DNA from: Basidiobolus meristosporus CBS 931.73
Lineage: Eukaryota; Basidiobolomycota; Basidiobolomycetes; Basidiobolales; Basidiobolaceae
Reading direction: 5' to 3'
Assembly (NCBI GenBank): GCA_002104905.1
Contig: MCFE01000977.1
Location: forward strand, 1 to 22,441
DNA length: 22,441 bases
This document shows, piece by piece, positions 10,409 through 17,904 of the stretch. The first letter of the stretch is position 1, and each line of letters begins with the position of its first letter. The notes under the pieces were generated by a model that had not been told where the DNA came from, did no database searches, and worked only from the letters and a program-made list of their open reading frames with translations. Both the position numbers and the translations under genes were made by a program.

Positions 10409-10600
10409 AAAAAATAACTTTGATTATCCCATTGAAAGGCCACTACAAGACCTTAATCCCATGACTAACAGGTGCTGATGCTATTTGAACACTATGCAAA
10501 GATTATTAAGAAACTGTGCCTTAGACATTACAAAAAGCCTAGTAAATTTTCATTACAACAAATCAGAAGTGGTCTTTGTTACCAATATCTGGAATTCTAC
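10409..10600 (+). repeat. Repeat A, copy 3 (terminal part only)
   Basis: This matches 775-970 in the same orientation and 3505-3395 in reverse. Shared blocks are CATTGAAAGGC (about 10430), GGTGCTGAT (about 10472), ATGCAAAGA.TATT (about 10495) and AGAAGTGGTCTTTG (about 10565). It is cut at its right end by the LTR fragment that follows. Like the other two copies, its left end sits against a Copia remnant. Confidence 0.65.
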
Positions 10601-10678
10601 CTAAGTATTTGTCTAACTTAGACACTTAGATAAATACCTACAAATCTAGAGAATGCTAACCTAATTTATAGCAGGGAT
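10593..10678 (+). repeat. Truncated Copia LTR fragment
   Basis: This matches bases ~13-100 of the Copia LTR (8419-8510), for example ATTCTACCTAAGTATTTGTC against ATTCCACCTAGATATTCACC, then TAACTTAG.CACTTAGAT. It has no ends or target duplication, so it is a relic. Confidence 0.75.
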
Positions 10679-10789
10679 GTGCCACAACTTTTTTTATAGT
10701 GATTACTTTAGAGGGATCTCATTGAATTTTACATTATTGTAAGTGCCATATCTCAAGTGCAAGACTGTCTTAAGCTCACATGAATATTG

Positions 10790-11450
10790 ACAAAAGAGGG
10801 ATATAATGGCTTTATGCTGTAAAGTGTCAAGCTCTCTGGCCCATGGACAAGACTACCTTGACTCAATGCCATAGAAGAAGGGAAAAAAAGTAATGTGGCC
10901 ACTGAAATAAGCCTCTCAGCTATCAAGCATTCTGATAGCATATGAAGTATTAGAAGGCTCATGGCCAGTTTGCTGCCACACAAGTCTTATATGTGAGCTC
11001 TTCACATACTACTGTGCTAGCAACATCTTGTCTGCTACTTGATTCTTCTGTAATGGCAACTAGCTGCACCTATCACCATGTGCAAGCTGAGTCAGGATAG
11101 TTTATGACACCATTTGGCTTATCTCAGCCTTCTGAATATGGCCTTCAGAGTGGGAGCTCTGAGGAAGAAAGCTCACCAATGGATTGTGAGCCTATCTCTC
11201 CATGCTGCAGTACACTGTATGAGACTAGCAAGGTACCAATATGTATTGCAGCAACATCAACAGAAGATAATGCCATGGATACTTGATGGAGCCAAGTGTG
11301 TACAAAAATCCATCTACTGTGAATGATGCAATGTTGTAGCTTCAGAAGTATTGTGTTTTCATCAATATCAGTGATATAGAACAATCAATAAGCCAGGTAA
11401 TTAAAGCAGTATTTGTGCAGGAAGGAAGAAACTCTAGCCCTGTGAAAAAT
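10790..11450 (+). pseudogene. DNA-transposon remnant Z, copy 1 (N-terminal Cys/His-finger region and linker)
   Basis: This is homologous to the minus strand of 16800-17478. A Cys/His-finger reading, CGH-NKPLSYQA (about 10893-10930, with stops in place of some Cys/Arg codons), is followed by a linker frame (11104-11286). That frame contains SEEESSPMDCEPISP, against SPEEEGTLLDSKPISP in the other copy, and then YETSK against HETSK. The homology runs on through GATGCAATGTTGTAG (about 11323). The order of finger, acidic linker and helical domain suits fungal Tnp2/CACTA- or Plavaka-like transposases, but no catalytic motif is present here, so the superfamily is inference. The frame is broken by stops. 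The palindrome follows directly. Confidence 0.55.
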
Positions 11451-11451
11451 T

Positions 11452-12186
11452 GACTTGTTCTACTGGACAGCACCACCTTGAGCTATGAGTGCAAGATGGT
11501 GCCTTGGCATGCTATAGTGGCATAGTAGACCTTAACTTTGCTACACAACGGGAAACACAATTCTATTTTCTCATGCAAATGCACCTCTGAGTTTCCCCTT
11601 CTGTTCTGGAGAAAACCCAATTTTTGACTTATTCTTTGGGGTTTTTTTGTGCACAGTATGTAAGAATCAGAAGAATGCAGATGGACTGAGGACAAATACT
11701 TGGTACTCAATACCTATGACACTGCTAGTCTAGCTGCAGAGGCTTGTAACAAGTAACAGAAATGCATCACACTCTCTTGGTCTACGGATTCTATCTGGCA
11801 CTATGTTGAAATATCAGCTCTGAAGTAACACTCATACAAAGCACTGATACCACCTTATTGTACTATTGGACTAAGATAGGGCCATGCACTTTTGAGCATA
11901 CTTCAAGCCTCTGCAGCTAGAATCAGAATGCCATGAGTATTGCCTACTAAATGTGAGTCTTCAGTCTTTCTGCACTCCTACACATTATGCTAACAATATA
12001 TCTCAAAAAAGCTCAAAAACTGGATTTTCTCCATTACAGGAGGTGTGTACAAGGGCTACATTGCATAGAAATGCAGAGTAACTTTTATCACTCTGTAGAC
12101 AGGTATAGGCTACTTTGCCTCTCTTGCACACCATGACACTATTTTGCACTCATGCCTCAATGCAGCACCACCCAATGAAACAAATC
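11452..12186. repeat. 735-bp palindromic (foldback-like) element
   Basis: Two arms of about 340 bp are inverted copies of one another along their whole length. The outer ends are GACTTGTTC (11452) and the complement of GATTTGTTTC (ending 12186). The blocks GGAGAAAACCCAATTTTT (about 11609) and AAAAACTGGATTTTCTCC (about 12013) pair, and the inner 16 bp CTAGCTGCAGAGGCTT (11730-11745) pairs exactly with 11905-11920. Between lies an unpaired loop of about 75 bp. The arms have many point differences, so the element is old. The outer ~235 bp of each arm is related to the hairpin element at 16206-16441. No coding function is seen. Confidence 0.75.
11730..11920. repeat. Core of the palindrome: perfect 16-bp inverted repeat
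   Basis: CTAGCTGCAGAGGCTT at 11730-11745 and its exact complement at 11905-11920 bracket 159 bases. This is the best-conserved part of the larger palindrome and includes a PstI-like CTGCAG palindrome. Confidence 0.9.
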
Positions 12187-12600
12187 TATGAATTGAGACA
12201 CACAGGTGGATCTAGTCTGGAACAGTCATCAGGATCCTACCATAAGGCTGTCATAGTGCTAGCAGGTTAGAATTATTGATCATCCACACAGTCATAAAAT
12301 GGAATTGTGATGGCATTTGCAGAACTTTCTGCCAAATAATGTCAATACTTGACAGCATCAAAGCATTCTTTTGACAAGAATTGCATGGCATTCTGACAAT
12401 CTTGATGCACTTCAGATCAATTTGAGTGGAACTAACCAGCTAATGCATTCAATTGCCACCTATGGCAAGAAGCTTTGTAGTGATCTAATGGCCTCATTGC
12501 AGACCTCTGCTTGCATTATGACAGCAGTATGGTAGCCTACAGTTAGTTCTGTATAATACTACTGAGCCAACTTACATAATAGTACTTGCTTTTTCAACCT
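12187..12600 (-). pseudogene. Transposon remnant Z, copy 3 fragment
   Basis: The reverse complement shows patchy similarity to the Z copy 2 segment that precedes the hairpin element, about 16441-16800 on the minus strand. An example is GATGCTGTCAAGTATTGACATT against AATGTTGTGAGGTCATAGTAACATC, followed by TTCTGCAAATGCC against TTTTGCACATTCC. It lies at the same relative position, next to the palindrome arm related to that hairpin. No frame survives. The similarity is weak and was judged by eye. Confidence 0.35.
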
Positions 12601-14100
12601 CCCCTTAGGCCATATGTTTACTCCACTGTAGAATTACCCTTCTTTACTTGCTGACCATTACTACATTAGGTATTACATATATAGCTCATATCATAATATG
12701 CTATGGCATCCTGCTTACTAACCTGTACATGCACACATACCTGCTGCAATTAACACACTACTATTGCCCCAACCTTACAGCTTTTCAGCTTGGTACTTGC
12801 AAAGTTGCTATTTACCTTTTGTTGCTGGTAACATACACCTCTTGCATATATATGTTTGGTTGACACCACTGTTGCCATGAGTACCTCCTGAATATTCAAA
12901 ATGAGCTCTGTAGTAGTTAGCCAATAAATTCCTTTTCCCTATTAGATTCTAGACTCCCTGATAGGTACATTCTGGCTTATTTTTGTGTGAATTCCATATT
13001 GAGTGGCATACAGACTGGCTTATGACTAAGACATAGCCTGCATACTTTGATAAACCTGTCATAATAGAAGTAAGTTGCTTGTTGTGGCCAACCTAGTCAT
13101 GCATAACTTGATTGATTACCCACTAATTGGGACTGCTTAGCTTCTTAGTTCCAAAGACATAGGTCTCTCCATGTGCAAAGCTATTCCCAGTATTCTCCAA
13201 CTATTCCTAGCTGTCCTCCATGTGCCAACTCATCAATTCCATGATGGAGTTGAAGGTAAAGCTGTTGATGAGACTGGTTATGGTAATACCTGAAACTTGA
13301 CTTGTCTTCCTATCTCCCCACACATCTGTTCTATGGAAACTCTCAAAAGCTAAAGTAAGGCCCAATATTCTCCACATGCCTGTGGAAAGTCTTGTGCTAA
13401 CAGATACTCTCTAGCTTAAGTATCTCCAGTTTCTAGTTAGTTTCATATTCTGCCCAGTGGCCTTTAGTTTGCAAGCTTTGCTGCAATTGCATGCTGACTT
13501 CTGTATGTTGTCCCTGTGGGAAGATGATGCACTTAGTGTAGTTTTTTACATAATAAAATGTGCTTGTGTTATGGAGTAACTCCCCTGAATCTCACATATT
13601 CAACATCAATACTGATTATTGTGCCTAGAAAAGCTGGCTTTCTTGCTGATGGCTGGGGTATGCCCAATGCAGATAATAATATGTGCTTTTGCATGACAAC
13701 CATATAGCTATATTCTGCTGGAAAGCATACAATATCCATCCACCAATGGATACAGTTAGCTCTCCAGGTTGTATGGTGATTTGGGCCAAAATACCAGCAG
13801 CCATTACCATCAGATATCTGCTCCAATACCAATAGATTGGTGACAAATTCAAGGTGATGAGAATTAGTAGCCAGCAGGATTTAGTGGTGGAGTACTTGTT
13901 TAATGAGACTCCATTAAGTGCCTAGGCAAAGGCATGGCCATACATCCCTTCAAAGTGGCACTTGCTTCTTAGTTGCTTGTATGTTTGCCATATAATATAT
14001 TGGAAATGTTGGCACTTGATTGATGCTGACACAATTTGTTTATAGCTTCACATTATTTGCTGCACTGCATGATCTTCCTTAGATGAGGTGTTACTGTAAT
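12601..14100 (-). pseudogene. Probable DNA-transposase remnant (Tnp2/CACTA-like C-terminal region)
   Basis: No frame is intact, but on the minus strand near 13410-13280 the readings HVENIGPYFSF, EFP and (frame-shifted) EQMCGE occur in close succession. This recalls the G-P-x(4)-W-x(2)-P-x-E-R-x-x-G pattern of the DUF4218 region of Tnp2-type transposases and of related fungal transposases. Trp and Met positions are now stops. Open pieces at 13569-13832 (minus) may be its upstream part; these begin at non-ATG codons. Assignment is inference from a short motif and from the neighbouring finger-bearing fragments. It could be a different DNA transposon. Confidence 0.35.
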
Positions 14101-15005
14101 ATATCTGGTGTGGTGGTGCTTGAGTCTATGGGAGAGATACATCCAACACTTCTCAAGTGTTTTGTGTGTGATGTGTTCAATGGGTGCAATAATCTCTTAC
14201 AAAAGCTTGCTAGAAATACTTGAGCTTTGTCTCTACTTTAATGTGAAGGGGACTACAGCCACAAGATTGTCAAGGAAAAACCATTGAGCTACAGTCCCCA
14301 AACTAACTGGCATTTTAACAAAAGTATGTGCTGGGTTCAGCATCCTCTGGGATGGCAACATACAAAACTTTTAAAAGCTTCCAAAGTGAAAGTAGCTGTA
14401 AACTTCACCAGCAGGGCCTTGATAAGAATACAGCTGTGGACAATAGCTATAGGGACAGAAAGGTATCTTTCCCTGCAGAAGAGCAAACTAGGAAAGAGTA
14501 AGATATATTAAAAGATATCTTCTCTGAGTATCCCTCACAAGAAGTGCCTCAAAGGTCAGTGGGCTATTGGCCTGGTTTCCTGGGAGTGTCCTGTGGTCTG
14601 GGATTAGAAATTTGGGTAGCAGCAGGTAGCAGTGATTGCACTAATTAGCAAGTTGGCATACTGATAAAAGGGATGATAATTTATTGTGAAGGGATTTGTT
14701 GTGTTGTATTATGATTAGTTTGGGGCTTGTTCTACAATGTAGAGGCTAATCAACAATATACAAACACTTCCAGTATGCTAATACTGAAATAGTTTATTGG
14801 GAGTTTGATATACCAATGGAAGATATAACTTTCACTAATTTCCTCAATCTTGGGCTCAAAATATACTGTAGGCAGTGTTTATCACTTCTACAGCAGTGTT
14901 CTGTCCTTCTGTTGACTAATGGGCTTATTTACCATTATAGTAACTTTTCCTTATTTGGAAGTCACTTTCCTTTCTGAGAAAATATTTCCTAATATGGAAA
15001 TTCTG
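14101..15005. other. Featureless old repeat-derived DNA
   Basis: I see no gene, RNA or clear repeat here. A 75-codon plus-strand frame at 14284-14511 has no recognisable motif. The stretch belongs to the 3.4-kb block with no CpG at all, so it is old and probably methylated, most likely more decayed transposon. Confidence 0.5.
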
Positions 15006-15009
15006 AACT

Positions 15010-15028
15010 CCCCTTTAACCTAAAGGGG
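15010..15028. repeat. Hairpin at the head of the minisatellite
   Basis: CCCCTTTA (15010-15017) and TAAAGGGG (15021-15028) are exact complements around a 3-base loop. It uses the same TAAAGGGG word as the tandem array that follows. Confidence 0.7.
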
Positions 15029-15187
15029 TGTGTTGTAGAAGTCTCAAGGGGTCTTTAGACCTAAAGGGGTGTCTAAAGGGGTGTCTTTAGAGTAAAGGGG
15101 CTTCTTGTAGTGGTCTCTAAAGGGGTCTTTAGACTAAAGGGGTGTCTAAAGGGGTGTCTTTAGAGTAAAGGGGCTTCTTAGAGGGGA
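15020..15187 (+). repeat. GGGG-rich minisatellite
   Basis: A 74-bp unit starting GGGGTCTTTAGAC at 15048 is repeated from 15122. Inside it the shorter word TAAAGGGGTGTC recurs. Ten separate GGGG runs fall within about 165 bases on the plus strand, nearly all preceded by AAA. The two long units are almost identical, unlike the decayed flanks, so the array is recent or is kept uniform. Part of it is overlapped by the minus-strand open frame starting in the CpG-rich block. Confidence 0.85.
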
Positions 15188-15740
15188 CTTTTCCGACAGA
15201 AAAGTGGTAGTTTCTTGTAGAAGTTAGATTGGATTCTTGTGAGCTTTGCAGTCTCTTTACTGATGTAGTACTGATCAAAGTCAGAATACTCAACAGTGCA
15301 AGTGATGCAGGGGAAGTCTTATAACCTTTAAACTTGTAATTGTAGTGTGGAGATTCTGGAAAGAGAGGCTCTCCCTTTATTTTTCTGCTGGGGAAGTCAT
15401 ATGTATGAAAATTTTGAAGGATCAAAGTTTTTGGGCAATTGCGCAAGCAATACACGTGATACAAAGCTAAAATTTTGCAGTGGCGCAGATCGGACATAGG
15501 CGCAGCACCTATGTAAGTTTTACATGATTTGATTGGCTGGTTCAAAAGTTACGCGCGATCAAAGTCACCATAGTAATCCTAGCAATAAGGCATAGTATAT
15601 ATAATAGTTGGACTCTTTTGGTCATAACTCCTTAAGTACTACTTCAAATGAGCTGTAATTTGAAACATGTGTTGGCTACTACGTGTTCTGTATGACATAA
15701 TATTCTTGGGTGGATTGCTTGTCAGGGTCTGGAGCATTTG
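15188..15740. other. CpG-rich block with one minus-strand open frame
   Basis: Base use changes sharply here. Eight CpG sites occur between about 15430 and 15560 (GCGC, ACGCGCGA and others), after 3.4 kb with none. A minus-strand frame is open from 15545 to 15129, but 15545 is TTG; the first ATG is at 15497, giving about 122 codons (begins MSDLRHCKILAL) ending inside the minisatellite. I do not recognise the product and it may not be translated. GTCATAACTCCTTAAGTACT (about 15622) looks like a dispersed-repeat sequence. A recent insertion of an unknown mobile element is the simplest reading. Confidence 0.45.
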
Positions 15741-16205
15741 TTCATCAAAGTTGGAAATTCTTGATCTTTCACTTGTGTGTTACAATAGCAAAAAGCAAAA
15801 TAAAGAAATGAGTGCAATATTGGTTTAGAGATATTGTAGTAATGGAATACTTTCCATTACCACAGATTACCTCCCTTATATACTACACTCACTGGCCAAG
15901 CAATTACTAATCATGGTATTCCAGAAGGCTTTGATGATCAATAGAAATCTTAATAACATTAGAATATACTAAGAATGTTCTTAGATGCTGGCAGGTTCTA
16001 GGGGGCACAGCACATCCAACTTATCAGGGATTGGTATGCTGAAACCAGTGTAACATAGGGATACCATATATGGAGTAGCAAAGGTAATGATGGGGACACA
16101 GTTGGGTCATGTGTTTTAGGTACTGGCACAGGTGCTTGCCTAATAAAGAAGCACTTACACTTAGTAATCTTACATAAAGTGAGGAATAACTTATGCAATA
16201 AGATG
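15741..16205. other. Spacer, no gene seen
   Basis: AT-rich sequence with a small perfect hairpin (GTAATGGA 15839-15846 / TCCATTAC 15853-15860). Minus-strand open pieces in 15998-16270 extend into the hairpin element and have no motif. Probably more DNA-transposon debris. Confidence 0.4.
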
Positions 16206-16441
16206 GACTTGTCCTGTTGGATGGTGCCACATTGAGCCATAAGCGCCAAATGATCCCAAAAAAAGGTCAAAAATGGATTTTCTCCAGCACAACTAGTGAA
16301 GCACAGACACTGCTTTGCATAAAGATGAAGAACTATGTTTCACACTTTATGGCCAAGTACAAGCCCACTTGGCCTCCCTGGCACACTATGGCATCATTTG
16401 GCACTCAAGGCTCAGTGTGGCACTATCTAATGGAACAAGTC
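16206..16441. mobile_element. 236-bp hairpin element with 52-bp terminal inverted repeats (MITE-like)
   Basis: The left arm 16206-16257 starts GACTTGTCC, and the right arm 16390-16441 ends GGAACAAGTC. They are inverted copies with about 10 differences in 52 bases. The interior has no coding capacity. The whole is related to the outer ~235 bp of both arms of the palindrome at 11452-12186. A target duplication is not clear. In copy 2 of transposon Z it sits downstream of the finger and linker region, so it might be a non-autonomous derivative of Z or a non-coding part of it. Confidence 0.65.
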
Positions 16442-17222
16442 TAATAACCAGGTGTCATAACTGACTTGGTGATGGGATAGTACTGATCAGATGAGACAAA
16501 TGGGACAAAGCTAAAATTAAGGTAGTGGATAAAAAGGGGAGTAGAAATATAGGAATGTGCAAAACTGTCAGTGGATGTTACTATGACCTCACAACATTGG
16601 AGTGTGAAAATTTCTTCCTCCTATGGTGGTGGACTTCTGACAAATTGCACACCTTGCAATGGTGGCATTTTCTGATGGGAATCCAAGCAACTGTTAACAC
16701 ATGCTGGTATCAGGATGGTTTCTGGGTTATATGTTGCAAGCTAGATGATAGTTGTCCATTTGCACCATGTACAGGGTAGGTTGCAGCCTGGAATGATTGT
16801 GTCAAGAAGTAGTAGTAGAGCCCCAAAGCCTCACTACTATTATTGATAGAAATATGCCACTTTTCTAACCACAACATTGCATCACTCACCAGTAGATAGA
16901 TTACTGGGCTCACTTGGTTTCATAAAGTATCCTTGGCATTCTTTCCATAAATGTAGTATCATTGCATATTGAGATTTTGCTTGTCTCATGCAGAGTACTA
17001 CTATTAGGAGAGATGGGCTTACTATCCAACAGTGTCCCTTCTTCTTCAGGGCTGTCACTCTGTGTGCAATATTCAAAAGGCTGAGGTGAGCCTAAAGATG
17101 TCACAGACTCACCTGACTCAGTTTTGGCAAGGTAACTATTACAGCTAGCTACAACTATAGTAGTAGCAAGTGGCTGGTGAGATATTGTAGTTATAGCAGT
17201 GATTGATGTGAAATCAAACATG

Positions 17223-17478
17223 ACCAGTGTGGCAAAATACTGGCTGCAACCCTTATCACACTTCCTATGCTGTCTGCATGCTTCATTACTTACAGACTTA
17301 TTACAATAGCCTCATGGTCTTTTTTCTCTTCTCTTACAACAATGAATCTGGTGAATGGGCAAATATGACATGTATGGCAAAACACTTTCTGTGCTCCTTG
17401 TAATATGTTCTATGCTCTCTGTGTGCTTGATGACTCAGAAGCTTGTTACAATAGCCACAGGGTCTTTTTCTGTTATCT
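17223..17478 (-). repeat. Tandem 145-bp Cys/His-finger repeat, interrupted by the Gypsy insertion
   Basis: GGCAAAA at 17231 and GGCAA at 17376 start two imperfect units. Their minus-strand readings are CGYCNKLLSHQAHREH (distal unit) and x-GYCNKSVSNEACRQH (proximal unit, first Cys now a TGA). The second unit is completed after removal of the Gypsy element: TCTGTTATCT joined to TACAG at 22421 lines up with TCTCTTCTCTTACAAC near 17328. Confidence 0.7.
17475..17478. repeat. Gypsy target-site duplication, left (ATCT)
   Basis: ATCT precedes the 5' LTR and recurs at 22417-22420 after the 3' LTR. A fifth base does not match. Confidence 0.85.
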
Positions 17479-17511
17479 TGTTATGATCTGCCGCTTGAAT
17501 GTTTAAGTTAG

Positions 17512-17620
17512 ATCAGTTTTTAGTCAAATCAGTTAGTATATGTTTAGGTTATCAGTACATCAGTATTATCTATGAAATCAGTAGCATTAGTCAGCAAATG
17601 AATCAGCAGATCCTTATCAG
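17512..17620 (+). promoter_or_regulatory. ATCAG motif cluster in the Gypsy U3
   Basis: ATCAG starts at 17512, 17528, 17551, 17559, 17577, 17602 and 17616, seven times in 109 bases. Two more lie at 17681 and 17769. One would expect a single hit per ~1000 random bases. Its place upstream of the TATA box suits a factor-binding array, but the factor is unknown. Confidence 0.5.
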
Positions 17621-17737
17621 ACAGAAATAGATATATTAAGTAGGATCTTATTGGGTGATGATGATGCAATCAAATGAGTCATCAGCCACAACCTACATTA
17701 GGAAATACAATTAGTCAGCAATTGATCTGGCAAAATG

Positions 17738-17744
17738 TATATAA
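17738..17744 (+). promoter_or_regulatory. TATA box of the Gypsy 5' LTR
   Basis: TATATAA, about 105 bases before the LTR end. Its copy in the 3' LTR is at 22308-22314. Transcription of the genomic RNA would start shortly after, near 17765-17775. Confidence 0.65.
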
Positions 17745-17847
17745 GGAGCTGCTGGAACCTCAATAAAAATCAGTTCAAGTTTTAGTGAATACAATACTAG
17801 CTAAACTCCCTATTCCTCTACAACTCTTATACCAAGACTTGTAACAT

Positions 17848-17858
17848 TGGTAGCAGCG
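17848..17858 (+). promoter_or_regulatory. Gypsy primer-binding site (probable initiator tRNA-Met, 3' end)
   Basis: TGGTAGCAGCG begins one base after the LTR. TGG pairs with the CCA tail. The implied acceptor stem is AGCAGCG/CGCUGCU, which would have an A1:U72 pair and A73. The A1:U72 pair is a hallmark of eukaryotic initiator tRNA-Met. The exact host tRNA is not in the window, so identity is inference. Confidence 0.8.
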
Positions 17859-17904
17859 ATAACCAGAAACCTCCCTCCTGAAGAAAGAAGAAAACACCCT
17901 CAAG

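Larger units (their letters stand above)
16442..17478 (-). pseudogene. DNA-transposon remnant Z, copy 2
   Basis: Minus strand, reading from the Gypsy insertion: two Cys/His-finger-like repeats (17466-17375 and 17340-17230) come first. Next is a Ser/Glu-rich linker frame (17221-16910) with SPEEEGTLLDSKPISP, then a helical piece (16913-16710) containing SDAMLWLEKWHISINNSSEA. A Cys-rich spot (RKCHHCKVC, about 16670) follows. Finger plus acidic linker plus helical domain plus CxxC resembles the N-terminal half of fungal Tnp2-like transposases. This is inference from layout, and no DDE motif was found. The reading continues past the Gypsy element at 22417. Confidence 0.5.
17479..17846 (+). repeat. 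Gypsy 5' LTR
   Basis: 368 bp, TGTTA...TAACA (5-bp terminal inverted repeat). It is identical to 22049-22416. It holds a cluster of ATCAG words (17512-17773), a TATATAA box and an AATAAA. Confidence 0.97.

Noticed and set aside
12648-12863. Hydrophobic 71-codon frame resembling a membrane peptide
   Set aside because: AT-rich chance frame in decayed transposon sequence; no related copy seen.
15010-15187. Internal telomere repeat
   Set aside because: The unit TAAAGGGGTGTC is not a known fungal telomere repeat and the array has a 74-bp higher-order unit, so it is a minisatellite.
17512-17620. CRISPR-like array from repeated ATCAG
   Set aside because: The repeat is only five bases with irregular spacing inside an LTR; no direct repeats of CRISPR length.
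17848-17904. Self-priming 5' leader as in Tf1
   Set aside because: A clear TGG-starting tRNA primer site lies one base after the LTR, and the first transcript bases were not found complementary to it.
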